This document shows, piece after piece, positions 32,043-40,521 of a stretch of 64,000 nucleotides of DNA. The notes beneath the pieces were generated by a model. The model ran no database searches. It was given only the letters and a program-made list of their open reading frames with translations, and had not been told where the DNA came from. The first letter of the stretch is position 1. Each line of letters opens with the position of its first letter. Source of the stretch: Microbacterium candidum (lineage in GTDB: Bacteria; Actinomycetota; Actinomycetes; Actinomycetales; Microbacteriaceae). Location of the stretch: positions 1,140,980 to 1,204,979 of the forward strand of contig NZ_JASXSZ010000001.1 in assembly GCF_030315975.1 (NCBI RefSeq), read 5' to 3'. The position numbers were made by a program, and so were the translations under genes.

Positions 32043-35000
32043 ATGAGTAGTGGAGAGGGCTTGCCTGACTTCCTTAGCGTTGGCGAGACCGCGCGTCTCC
32101 TCGGTGTGCACGAGAACACGGTTAGAAACTGGGTGAAGTCCGGCGCGCTACTCACTGCTCGTCTTCCCGGCGCAAAGCAGCACCGCTTCGCGCGCGAGGA
32201 AGTGATGCGACTGCTCCGCGAGCGTGGCGAGTCCGCCTCCTCGGTCGGGCCGCAGCTTCGCACCGACGGCCCGGAACTCGTCACCGCCGTCGAGCTCCAC
32301 GCGTGGGCAGCTCGCACTGACGCGAAGACCGTCTTTCCCGAGCTGATGCGTCGGCTGCTGGCCAACACTCCCGGCGTTACCAACATCAGGATTCGAACCG
32401 GTGAAGGCGTTGCGGCGCCGGGGTGGGATGGTGAGGCAACGTCTACCGGTAGCAGCTTTCTCCCAGCGGGTGAGCTGCGGTTCGAGTTCGGCACAGACGC
32501 GAACACGAAAGGCAAGGCGCAGAAGGACTACGACAAGCGCCTGGCCGAACCAACGCGCTCGAATGAAGTCTTCGTCTTCTGCACCCCTCGCAACTGGGCC
32601 AACAGTGCGACCTGGGCAGCGGACCGAAAGTCGGAGGGCGAGTTCGCCGGAGTCGTGACCATCGATGCGCAGGTCCTCGAGGGATGGCTTCGCGCCGTCC
32701 CCTCCGTTCACTATTGGATCTCTGAACGCCTCGGCTATCGTCCACAGGACGCACGTTCTCCCGAGCGCTGGTGGGACTCATTCGTGGGGCGCGTTACGCT
32801 CGACATCCCGCCGGCGTTCTTTCTCGCAGGGCGCCTGAAGCAGGCGGACGAGCTCACCGCGGCGCTCACGGCCGCGGAGGGCATGGGTTCGTCGATTGCC
32901 GTGAGGGCGGGGTGGTCCGATGATGCGCTGGCATTCGTGATTGCCGCAATGACTCCGAGTCTCACGCTCGCGAGCCGGGCAGTCGTCGTGACTGCCGTGG
33001 AGGCCTGGCATCGCCTCGTAGATAGCGCGGAGCCCCTCGTCCTCATCCCTCTGATTAAGGAGATTCCGGATCTGAAGGTGGCCTTCGATCGCGGGCACCG
33101 TGTGGTGCTCATCGCCGACAGTGGCGACGTCGTTCGACGTGAGCGTGCGATTGAGCTGCCCAAGTTGGACCGAGTCGTGGCCGCTGAGGTCCTTAAGGAC
33201 CTCAGCGTCGATTCGCATGAGGCCGAGCGAATCGTTGCCCTCGCCCGACGAAGCATGCCTGCGCTCTTCCGGTACCTCGCGCGAGACTCGCGTCTTCAGA
33301 TGCCGGAGTGGGCTCGCGATACGGATAAGACTTCGATCCTGTCGCCGCTGGCGTTGGTCGGGTCCTGGGACGCGCGTGAGGGCGACAGTTCGATCATCGA
33401 GATGATGACGGGGAGCAGCATCGAGAGGGTTGAACGACTGCTGCGGTCGCTCGCGGATCGGCCCGAAGCGCCGTTCGTCAAGTCCGGAGGCCGTTGGCGG
33501 CTTGCGGACCCGCAGGAGGCCGCTTACGTGCTCTTTCGGGATCTCAGCGAAGCTGACTTCGCTCGATGGCAGGACGCCATCATGCGGGTTCTCCTGGACG
33601 AGGATCCCTTTGCCGGTATGGACGCGGTCGCACGCGTTACTGCGAGCGCGACCGGCGCGGCACCGATGTACTCGGACACTTTGAAGAAGCATCTCGCGCT
33701 GGGCCTCGCTCTTGCTGGCGCTGCATCTGATGACGTCCCGCCCGAACTTCATATGCAGGCTCGGGTGAACCGAGTCGTGCGAGCGCTGTTCGAGCGTGCG
33801 AGGGAGGAAAAGTCAGGCGCCGTGTGGGCAACGATTGCTCCATCGCTCCCGTCGCTCGCCGAGGCCGCCCCGGAGATCTTCGAGGATGCCATCCAGGACG
33901 ATCTTGAGCAGCCGAACCCCCTTCTGCGAACGCTCTTCACAGACGAGACCGACCGCGGCCTCTTCGGATCCAGCTCCCCGCATCCCAATCTCCTCTGGGC
34001 GCTGGAGAGCCTTACATGGTCACCAGAACACTTCGGTCGGGCGACGGACCTGCTCGCCAGTCTCGCCGCGATCGACCCCGGTGGACGTCTGAGCAACCGA
34101 CCCATCGAAAGTCTGGAACGCGCCGTCCTGGGCTGGATTCCGAACAGCGGCGGAAGCGTCGAAGACAAGATCGCCGTCATCGAGCGGACACTTCAGCGTG
34201 TTCCGGACGTCGGGTGGAAGGTCATTCTCGGGGTCTGGCCGAGCAGACACTCCACCGCCTTCGAACCGCACAGACCGACGTTCCGGGATTGGGCGCCGGT
34301 GAGGTCGAACATCACATACGCGGAATGGGGGCGCTACATCCATGGACTTGTTGTCCTCGCCGTCGAGGCCGCCGGCGAACGGGCTGACCGGTGGGTCGAG
34401 CTGATCCCGGGTCTCGACAACCTCGCCAAGCCGGACCGGGAGCAGGTCTTGGCGTCACTCCGCGCGCGCATCTCCGGAGCAGGCTGGCGGGAGGATGAAC
34501 GGTACGGACTCTGGGAATCACTGACCGCTGAAGCCGATCGACATGAGGAGTACTCCGACGCAGATTGGGCTATGCCTGCCGAGGACGTCGCCCTGTACCG
34601 TGACGTCGCCGCTGAGCTTGCACCGACGACAGATCCGCGGCGCTATTCAAAGCTCTTCAGCTGGCGGGGCGTCGTTCCTGGCAAGAAGCGCGGTGACGAA
34701 GGCTTCGATGAAGACCTTCTCGCGCTACAGCGCGCGGCTGTCACCGAGGTACTCGCGGAGGGTATGGCCGCCATCGAAGAGCTCGTTCTCGACGTTGACA
34801 CGCCGACGGTTGTCGGGCTCCGTCTCGCGGAGCTGCCGTCCGTAGGCGATGACGCCATCCTGCGCTGGCTTTCGAGCAGTGAATCAAAACTTCGCGAAGC
34901 AGCCCTGTCCTTCGTGAGCTACCGCCTGCAGAACATAGGCGGCGTCGAACGGATGGTGGCCATGCTCGCGAGCGAAGAGGTCAACGACCCAGAGGCGCGG

Positions 35001-36005
35001 GACCGTCTGATGGGCGCTATCCCCGCGACCAAGCAGTACTGGGAGGCAGTCGCCGAACTGGGTGGCGATCTTGAAAGTGCATACTGGCGACGCGTTGCTC
35101 ACTACCGTGTTGCGACCGAGGACCGGGTCGACGGCGTGCGGCTCTTGCTTCAGCACGGGCGCCCCTGGGCTGCGGCAGGGCTCCTGTGCGACATGGTGAT
35201 GCAGCAATTGGAGCCCGCCGTCGAGCAGCTCAAGTCGACCCTGACCGCACTGATCACAGGGTCTAGTCCGATCGATGACCCGTCGATGAGTTCCTTCTAT
35301 GTGGGCACGCTCCTGGAATACATGGAGCACGAACTCCCCGACGACGAGGATCTCCCGCGGTACGAATTCGCGTTCTTCGATCTGCTGCATGATCACAAGC
35401 CGTCCAGAGCGCTTTATCGGTTGCTCTGCGCTGATCCCAACGAGTTTGTGGACCTGGTGAGCCGCGTATACCGGGCCGGCAACGAACCCAAGCGCGCATT
35501 GTCGCCTAGGGATCAGGCGATGGGACATCTCGCCTGGAGTGTGCTTCGTGAGTGGGATGTGCTGCCTGGCCTGCGTGAAGACGGGACCGTTGATGAAGCA
35601 CATCTGACGGATTGGGTCCGTCAGGCACGCCTCGCGCTCAGTGATAGTGGTCGCGGCCCCGTTGGCGACGAGCAGATTGGACAGGTGCTTGCCTCCAGCC
35701 CCACTGGCAGTGACGGCGTGTGGCCGGTCGAGGCGGTACGAGAGCTTGTCGAGAGCATTGGCAATGCCCGAGTCGATACCGGCCTCCAGATCGGCAAAAC
35801 CAACAAGCGCGGGATCACAACACGCGGTGTGTACGACGGAGGCGATCAGGAGCGAGAACTCGAGGAGCACTACCGGCAAATGGCTAGCAAGATCGCGTCG
35901 CAGTGGCCGCGGACCGCACGCGTACTGCGCGGCATCGCCGAGAGCTACCAAGCCGAAGCGCGGCGCCATGACGCCGATGCCGAATGGCGAGGCGACGATG
36001 GCTAA
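32043..36005 (+). CDS. Large HTH protein with restriction-endonuclease-like N-terminal domain (putative defence protein)
   Basis: A 1320-residue protein. Residues about 9-60 are a MerR/excisionase-type HTH (LSVGETARLLGVHENTVRNW). Residues about 75-225 resemble the restriction-endonuclease-like domain found at the N-terminus of large immune-type proteins, with GWDGE (Asp129), LRFEFGTD (Glu148), Lys156/Lys158 and VFCTPRNW. Helical repeats follow; no P-loop motif was found, only a poorly conserved NTPase-like region. ATG 32043 has no ribosome-binding site, so a leaderless transcript or the ATG at 32028 is possible. The last 8 bases overlap the next gene (ATGGCTAA). It lies at the island end by the right att-like repeat, which suggests a defence role. 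Confidence 0.8.
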   Translation: MSSGEGLPDFLSVGETARLLGVHENTVRNWVKSGALLTARLPGAKQHRFAREEVMRLLRERGESASSVGPQLRTDGPELVTAVELHAWAARTDAKTVFPELMRRLLANTPGVTNIRIRTGEGVAAPGWDGEATSTGSSFLPAGELRFEFGTDANTKGKAQKDYDKRLAEPTRSNEVFVFCTPRNWANSATWAADRKSEGEFAGVVTIDAQVLEGWLRAVPSVHYWISERLGYRPQDARSPERWWDSFVGRVTLDIPPAFFLAGRLKQADELTAALTAAEGMGSSIAVRAGWSDDALAFVIAAMTPSLTLASRAVVVTAVEAWHRLVDSAEPLVLIPLIKEIPDLKVAFDRGHRVVLIADSGDVVRRERAIELPKLDRVVAAEVLKDLSVDSHEAERIVALARRSMPALFRYLARDSRLQMPEWARDTDKTSILSPLALVGSWDAREGDSSIIEMMTGSSIERVERLLRSLADRPEAPFVKSGGRWRLADPQEAAYVLFRDLSEADFARWQDAIMRVLLDEDPFAGMDAVARVTASATGAAPMYSDTLKKHLALGLALAGAASDDVPPELHMQARVNRVVRALFERAREEKSGAVWATIAPSLPSLAEAAPEIFEDAIQDDLEQPNPLLRTLFTDETDRGLFGSSSPHPNLLWALESLTWSPEHFGRATDLLASLAAIDPGGRLSNRPIESLERAVLGWIPNSGGSVEDKIAVIERTLQRVPDVGWKVILGVWPSRHSTAFEPHRPTFRDWAPVRSNITYAEWGRYIHGLVVLAVEAAGERADRWVELIPGLDNLAKPDREQVLASLRARISGAGWREDERYGLWESLTAEADRHEEYSDADWAMPAEDVALYRDVAAELAPTTDPRRYSKLFSWRGVVPGKKRGDEGFDEDLLALQRAAVTEVLAEGMAAIEELVLDVDTPTVVGLRLAELPSVGDDAILRWLSSSESKLREAALSFVSYRLQNIGGVERMVAMLASEEVNDPEARDRLMGAIPATKQYWEAVAELGGDLESAYWRRVAHYRVATEDRVDGVRLLLQHGRPWAAAGLLCDMVMQQLEPAVEQLKSTLTALITGSSPIDDPSMSSFYVGTLLEYMEHELPDDEDLPRYEFAFFDLLHDHKPSRALYRLLCADPNEFVDLVSRVYRAGNEPKRALSPRDQAMGHLAWSVLREWDVLPGLREDGTVDEAHLTDWVRQARLALSDSGRGPVGDEQIGQVLASSPTGSDGVWPVEAVRELVESIGNARVDTGLQIGKTNKRGITTRGVYDGGDQERELEEHYRQMASKIASQWPRTARVLRGIAESYQAEARRHDADAEWRGDDG

Positions 36006-36582
36006 AGCTCCGCACGCGAACAAGGAAGGAGGAGCTCCGGGACTAACCAACTTCCGGGTAGACGACCGGATCTTCATCGACGAATCGAAGGCCCGGGGGT
36101 ATTACGTCATCGCCACCGCAACTGCGTTTGGCTCAATTCACGCGACGAACAAGCTTCTGCGCGAGCTGCTGAAGCCTGGACAGAATCGCCTCCATTTCAA
36201 GAGCGAGAGCGATAGTCGGCGACGCTTGATCTTGTCCACGATGAGCACTCTCGACGTGCGAGTTTCAGTTTGGGGAGTACGCGGTCTTCCAGACAAAGTG
36301 GCGCGCCCAAGGTGTCTTGAAGCTCTTGTTGAGGAGGCTGCCACGGCCGGCGCAAGTCAGCTCATAATCGAGCGCGACGCGTCATTGGAGCGAGCCGACA
36401 GGCAGCTGATCGCCGGGGTCTTGCGCCGCACTGATGTGGCGGGAATGCGATACGAGCACTGTGCGCCGCACGAGCAACCCCTACTCTGGGTGAGCGACGC
36501 CGTCGCCTGGTGCTACTCGAATGGCGGCGACTGGGTGCGACGCGTCGAAGCGATCGTCGAGGGCCGCGTCGCACGGCTGTAG
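35998..36582 (+). CDS. DUF3800-like protein, partner of the large HTH protein
   Basis: A 194-residue protein. It begins with a RIFIDESKARGYYVIAT segment, like the FIDES start of DUF3800 proteins, which have an RNase H-like fold. LHFKSESDSRR, a central LIIERDAS and a late PLLWVSDAVAWC Asp complete a plausible acidic active site. DUF3800 proteins often occur in phage-defence and mobile loci. The ATG lies inside the end of the large gene (8-base overlap) with GAGG 5 bases upstream, so the two are translationally coupled and probably work together. The stop is 165 bases before the right att-like repeat. Confidence 0.75.
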   Translation: MAKAPHANKEGGAPGLTNFRVDDRIFIDESKARGYYVIATATAFGSIHATNKLLRELLKPGQNRLHFKSESDSRRRLILSTMSTLDVRVSVWGVRGLPDKVARPRCLEALVEEAATAGASQLIIERDASLERADRQLIAGVLRRTDVAGMRYEHCAPHEQPLLWVSDAVAWCYSNGGDWVRRVEAIVEGRVARL

Positions 36583-37030
36583 AAATGCGTGAGCCTGGCT
36601 CGTCATACCGTCCGGAAGACTGCCAGGCTCTGAGGGCTACTGCCCGCCGCTCGACAAGCATACCTCGGCGATGATCAGGGTGTCCACCGGACCCCGCGAA
36701 TGGCTGATCCGGAGGTGCTGTTCTCAATAAGGAGCCACGTGACGTGCGTACGAATCGCGTAAATCTGAACGACTCCGAGCGTCGCTGAACGTCGTCGACG
36801 GGGGTCGCGAACCGAAAGGAATCAACGTGAATGCCCCCGATCGCCCCTGGGCGCAACCCCGAAGGCGGGGTTCAAATCCCTCCGTCTCCGCCACAAGCTG
36901 CGCGAAGGAACCAGCATCCCCTTCACGAGTCCACGCGCCTCGCCCGTGGATCGTCGCCGGCCCAGAAGCTCTCAGCCAGGATCTCTTCGAGCGGCGACTG
37001 CTTGGATCGGCGGAACATTGGATCCGAAGC
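36583..37030. other. 448-base gene-free stretch containing the right att-like repeat
   Basis: No gene is supported here. The stretch spans the right 145-nt direct repeat (36747-36891). The small frames in it, on either strand, run through the tRNA-end sequence and have no credible start signals. Confidence 0.65.
36747..36891 (+). repeat. Right copy of 145-nt imperfect direct repeat with tRNA-end core (putative att site)
   Basis: It has the same orientation and length as 9874-10018. The final 28 bases (36864-36891) match the left copy with one change and are followed by CA, so this copy includes the CCA of the tRNA end (GTCTCCGCCA). No tRNA 5-prime half precedes it, so it is an attachment-site remnant and not a gene. 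It marks the right edge of the proposed island. Confidence 0.7.
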
Positions 37031-37402
37031 ATGACTGAGTTCCTGCGCTGCGAAGTCTTTGCCGCCGATCTCGACGCCACTGCCGACTTCTACACACGCG
37101 TTCTCGGATTCCGGATCATGCGCGACGGGCGCGACCAGGAGTGGGGGTATCTGGCGCTTGAACGCGGCAGTGTGCGGGTTGGAGCTGCCCGGCGCGCGGC
37201 GACGTCTGCCGTCGAACACCGCCGGCCGCCGGTCGGAGTGGAGCTCGTTCTGGAAGTCGACGACCTCCCGGCCGAAAGGCGCCGCATTGCCGACGCCGGT
37301 TGGAACGTCGTCGACGAGATCGCGACGCAGCCCTGGGGGCTGACCGACTTTCGCCTGCTGGACCCCGACGGATACTACTGGCGGCTGACCACGCGCGAGT
37401 AG
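37031..37402 (+). CDS. VOC (glyoxalase/bleomycin-resistance) family protein
   Basis: A 123-residue single-module VOC protein with paired beta-alpha-beta-beta-beta units: LRCEVFAADLDATADFYTRVLGF at the start and FRLLDPDGYYWRL at the end, where the usual metal-ligand Glu position before the last strand reads Tyr. Length is standard for the fold. It is the first gene beyond the right att-like repeat and looks chromosomal. The substrate is unknown; such proteins include dioxygenases, antibiotic-binding proteins and lyases. Confidence 0.8.
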   Translation: MTEFLRCEVFAADLDATADFYTRVLGFRIMRDGRDQEWGYLALERGSVRVGAARRAATSAVEHRRPPVGVELVLEVDDLPAERRRIADAGWNVVDEIATQPWGLTDFRLLDPDGYYWRLTTRE

Positions 37403-37459
37403 ACGATTCCCCGCGGGGGCACTGCGTGTTCACCCGTCCGAGGCTGGTCCTGGGCGGCG

Positions 37460-37858
37460 ATGGCGGATATCGTCAGCAGCATGGCGGACAGAGTGGTGGA
37501 GAAGCTCGCCGGGTCCGTCCCATCATGGGGCGCCCGGATCGCATACGGAGAGAAGTCGACGATCGGAGCGGAGGACATCGTCCCCGTCGCCGTCGTCGTG
37601 TTCGGCTTCGGCGCCGGGGAAGGGTCCGGTGAGACACCATTGCCTGAGAAGCTGGCCCAGGGCAAAGGGGAAGTCTCGGGCGGCGGAGGCGGCGGGATCG
37701 CGCTGCCGATCGGTGCTTACGTCCAAGGCGCGAGCGGGGCGGTCTTCAAACCGAATGCGATCGCCCTCGTGTTGGCGGCCACACCGATCGTCATGAGCGT
37801 GGCCGCCGCGATCGCCGGAACATCCGCGGTGCGAAGCGTCGTCAAGATCTTCCGCTGA
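37460..37858 (+). CDS. GerW-family (YtfJ-like) protein
   Basis: A 132-residue protein matching the GerW/YtfJ family: an amphipathic start (MADIVSSMADRVVEKL), the conserved VPVAVVVFGFGAGEG stretch, a glycine-rich GGGGGGIALPIGAYV segment and a hydrophobic C-terminal helix. In Bacillus the family acts in spore germination; in non-sporulating actinobacteria its function is not established. The start could also be the second Met (37481). Confidence 0.82.
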   Translation: MADIVSSMADRVVEKLAGSVPSWGARIAYGEKSTIGAEDIVPVAVVVFGFGAGEGSGETPLPEKLAQGKGEVSGGGGGGIALPIGAYVQGASGAVFKPNAIALVLAATPIVMSVAAAIAGTSAVRSVVKIFR

Positions 37859-38014
37859 CGCGACCGGTGCGTCGGCTTCCGACTCAGGCCGTATGGTACG
37901 TCGCAAGCCCGGGCGATTGCGACGGGTCCACGGGTGTCGCCATGCGTTCACCGAACCGTGCGTGTCCGTTCACCGCCCACGGGTCGGTGTCGGCGTAGCG
38001 TCCCGAAGGTGAGC

Positions 38015-38197
38015 ATGTGCCGCGTGAGAGGGTGTCGCGCCGAGGGCGACGACGAGTGGGTCGCCCGCAGGAACGGCGTCATCGAAGAATTCCTCGTCTG
38101 CGCCTCCCACGGCGTTCGTCTCGATGCCGACCACACGGGCGTGACGGTCAATGAAGCCGGCGAGCTCGTGCTCCCGGAAGAGGACGAGGCGGCCTGA
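38015..38197 (+). CDS. Small conserved-looking 60-residue protein
   Basis: MCRVRGCRAE, a later VCASHG, and an acidic C-terminal tail (LPEEDEAA) resemble small Cys/His actinobacterial proteins with a zinc-knuckle-like layout: three Cys and one His. The ATG is preceded by GAAGG at 5 bases. It converges with the membrane-protein gene at 38148 and overlaps its end by 50 bases. No function can be assigned. Confidence 0.6.
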   Translation: MCRVRGCRAEGDDEWVARRNGVIEEFLVCASHGVRLDADHTGVTVNEAGELVLPEEDEAA

Positions 38198-39068
38198 GCG
38201 CGAGAACGGCCGCGAGGCCGACGGCGGCGACCTCCGCGACGAGATCGATCCCGCCCTTCACGTCGACGGGCTCGCCTGCGCCGAGTCTCAGGCCGAGGGC
38301 GTCGTCGGCCGCATGACCCGCCTCGAGGGGGAGACCTGCCACGACGGCGTAGATGTAGATGACGATCAGGGCGATGTCGACGACGATGACGACGTCCATC
38401 CCGAGCGCTTCCGCTCGATCGGGGGCGCTGAGGGCGAACCCCGCCAGCGCGAGCTGGGCGAGGCCCGCGAGGAGGAAGCCGACGCCGAGCAGCGTGGACA
38501 CTCCCAGATGCTCGGGCGTGAGGATCAGATGGATGATCGCCGCGACGAGGAGCAGGAGCGCCAGCGCGAGCCGGGCGGCGACGCGCCGGCCCATTCGACC
38601 CGGCGCCGCGGGTGCGATGAGCGCGGCGGCGACGAGGACGGCGCCGGCAGCCGCGAACACGTAAGGGCCCACGCACGCCGACGGATCGGTGAGGACTCCG
38701 GTCGGGCCAGGGGCGCCGACGTAGAGCGAGATCCGCCACGCGCTGTACAGACTGTCGGCGACGACTGCGGATGCCGCGACGACGGCGATCGGGCGGAGGA
38801 TGCGCGCACTTCCGTGCCGTGCCTGGACGAACAGCAGCGCGACCACGGCGAGCACGAGAAGGGCGAGGAATCCCCCGTCGAGGGAGAAGCCGCGCACGGG
38901 GGTCATGCCGTTGAAGAGCACGATCCACGGAAGAAGGCCTCCGACGATCATGAGTGCGACGGCGGACGCGATGGCCGCCAGCGCGATGACCTTCCGGAGG
39001 ACGGGGGTGCGCCGCAGCCCGGACGCGACGGTCCGTGATGCGGCGGGAGCGAGCGCGTGAGACGACAT
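38148..39068 (-). CDS. Integral membrane protein with about eight helices
   Basis: A 306-residue hydrophobic protein with about eight predicted membrane segments (for example IVGGLLPWIVLF and FLALLVLAVVALLFV near the start, MDVVIVVDIALIVIYIYAVV near the end). No family was recognised. It follows the secreted-protein gene by 18 bases on the same strand and should share its SigK-type promoter, recalling the membrane partner genes of mycobacterial SigK regulons. Confidence 0.72.
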   Translation of the reverse strand: MSSHALAPAASRTVASGLRRTPVLRKVIALAAIASAVALMIVGGLLPWIVLFNGMTPVRGFSLDGGFLALLVLAVVALLFVQARHGSARILRPIAVVAASAVVADSLYSAWRISLYVGAPGPTGVLTDPSACVGPYVFAAAGAVLVAAALIAPAAPGRMGRRVAARLALALLLLVAAIIHLILTPEHLGVSTLLGVGFLLAGLAQLALAGFALSAPDRAEALGMDVVIVVDIALIVIYIYAVVAGLPLEAGHAADDALGLRLGAGEPVDVKGGIDLVAEVAAVGLAAVLALRPPRPLPGARARRLH

Positions 39069-39086
39069 GATGACGACTCTGGTCGC

Positions 39087-39746
39087 TCAGTGATGTGATC
39101 CGACGACGTTGAAGAACAGGTACAGGTTGGTCGGGATCGGGCCGAGCACGCCGCTCGACGGATCGGCGATCAGGCTGTTCATCACGGCTTCGGACTTGCC
39201 TGCGGCGAGCGTCGACCATGCCCTCTGGTTGGTCACGGCGACGATCTTCACGTCCCACCAGCCGCCGGCCGGGCCGTCCAGGATGTGGCTGTGAGCCGGA
39301 AGCGGCACGTCGGCGACCGCGTCCGGCGAAACGCCGAGCGCACCGGCGATGCGCGAGAGGTCGATGGTCAGCGGATGGTTCGGGCACGAGGCGAGCGCGC
39401 ACATCGGCGCGGGGTTCGGGTCGGCGAAAAGCGGCACGAGCACGTAGAGCGTGGATCGGTCGGCGTTCGCGACCGGTCCATGGTTCGCATCCGTTCCGAC
39501 TTCGCATCCGCTCGGGGCCCCGGATGCCACGCTCGTGTCGCAGAAGAAGTTCTGCGCGTACTGCACCGTGACGGTTTGACCGTTCGTCCACGCGGGAGTC
39601 TGGGCCGACGAGACCGGCAGGACGACGGAGCCGGATGCGAACGCGGCGGAGCCGATGGCGAGGGATGCGGCGAGCGCACCCGTGAAGAGCGAGGCCGCGA
39701 GCCCGATCCGGCGCTTCCGGCCGTCTGTTGACTTGTCCACGAGCAT
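39087..39746 (-). CDS. Secreted protein of the SigK-type locus
   Basis: A 219-residue exported protein. A basic start (DGRKRRIG) is followed by a hydrophobic stretch to AAFASG near residue 37, a Sec signal peptide with a likely cleavage there. The mature part has four cysteines (FFCDTS, SGCEVG, MCALASC) and a PLPAHSHILDG segment. I see no known family. The ATG follows AAAGGGG. It is divergent from sigK and carries a SigK-consensus promoter, so it is probably the main regulon output, the counterpart of mycobacterial MPT70/83 though not homologous by eye. Confidence 0.78.
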   Translation of the reverse strand: MLVDKSTDGRKRRIGLAASLFTGALAASLAIGSAAFASGSVVLPVSSAQTPAWTNGQTVTVQYAQNFFCDTSVASGAPSGCEVGTDANHGPVANADRSTLYVLVPLFADPNPAPMCALASCPNHPLTIDLSRIAGALGVSPDAVADVPLPAHSHILDGPAGGWWDVKIVAVTNQRAWSTLAAGKSEAVMNSLIADPSSGVLGPIPTNLYLFFNVVGSHH

Positions 39747-39838
39747 TCCCCTTTCGGGATTCGCGGCCTCCGATGAGTGACGATCGTCGGTCCGGCGGCG
39801 AGCGACCACGGACTCCGGCGCCGGCATCGATGCGGGGT

Positions 39839-39865
39839 ATTCGGAACGGGGGCTGAATCGGATGG
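39839..39865 (-). promoter_or_regulatory. SigK-type promoter CCATCC-N15-CCGAAT
   Basis: On the minus strand, -35 CCATCC (39865-39860) and -10 CCGAAT (39844-39839) are separated by 15 bases, an exact match to the published mycobacterial SigK consensus. It points to the secreted-protein gene, giving a leader of about 85 bases. Confidence 0.7.
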
Positions 39866-39951
39866 GTCCTGATCCCGCTTGTGCCTGCTGCGCATTGCCG
39901 GAACCAGCACCGGGTGGGCATGCTGTGGGTGTGGTGATCGATGGTGTCGAC

Positions 39952-40521
39952 ATGCCTGACGAGGGCACGGACGCCGTCGACGTCGTCGGAGGCCTCATCC
40001 AGCGGACCGCCCAGCGGGACCGGGATGCGTTCGCTCAGCTGTACGACATGCTTGCGCCCCGTGTGTTGGGTCTCATCGTCCGGGTGCTCGTCGACCGGGC
40101 GCAGAGTGAGGAGATCCTCCAGGAGGTGTTCCTCGAGGTCTGGCAATCCGCCGATCGGTTCGCTCCGAACAGAGGACAAGGGCGGACGTGGCTGCTGACC
40201 ATCGCGCACCGCCGGGCGATCGACCGCGTCCGGTCTTCGCAGGCCGGCACCGATCGCGATGTCCGGGCGGGTTTGAGAGAGCTCGCGGCCCCATCCGGGG
40301 ACATCACGGACCAGGTCGCTCTGAAGATCGAATCGGAACGGGTCGCGGGTGCGCTTCGCACGCTGCCCGAGGTCCAGCGGGAGGCGCTCGTGCTGGCGTA
40401 CTACGGGGGCTATTCGCAGTCGGAGATCGCGGTGCTGACCGGCGCGCCGCTCGGCACCGTGAAGACCCGTATGCGTGATGGCCTGACGCGTCTGCGCGTG
40501 GAGATGGGGGTGCCGCGGTGA
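39952..40521 (+). CDS. sigK: ECF RNA polymerase sigma factor, SigK-like
   Basis: A 189-residue extracytoplasmic-function sigma factor. Region 2 is RDRDAFAQLYDMLAPRVLGLI through VFLEVWQSADRF (promoter melting and core binding), and region 4 is LPEVQREALVLAYYGGYSQSEIAVLTGAPLGTVKTR. Length and motifs fit the SigK/RpoE group. ATG 39952 is preferred, but GTGs at 39931 and 39934 are possible. Its stop overlaps the anti-sigma start (GTGA), and a SigK-consensus promoter lies in its upstream region facing the other way. Confidence 0.85.
   Translation: MPDEGTDAVDVVGGLIQRTAQRDRDAFAQLYDMLAPRVLGLIVRVLVDRAQSEEILQEVFLEVWQSADRFAPNRGQGRTWLLTIAHRRAIDRVRSSQAGTDRDVRAGLRELAAPSGDITDQVALKIESERVAGALRTLPEVQREALVLAYYGGYSQSEIAVLTGAPLGTVKTRMRDGLTRLRVEMGVPR

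Noticed and set aside
32043..36005. STAND-type NTPase assignment for the large protein
   Set aside because: No Walker A or B motif could be found; the middle part only loosely resembles such proteins, so I limit the claim to the HTH and nuclease-like N-terminus.
36864..36893. Complete tRNA gene at the right island edge
   Set aside because: It has the 3-prime end with CCA, but no matching 5-prime strand (GGAGAC...) in the preceding 100 bases.
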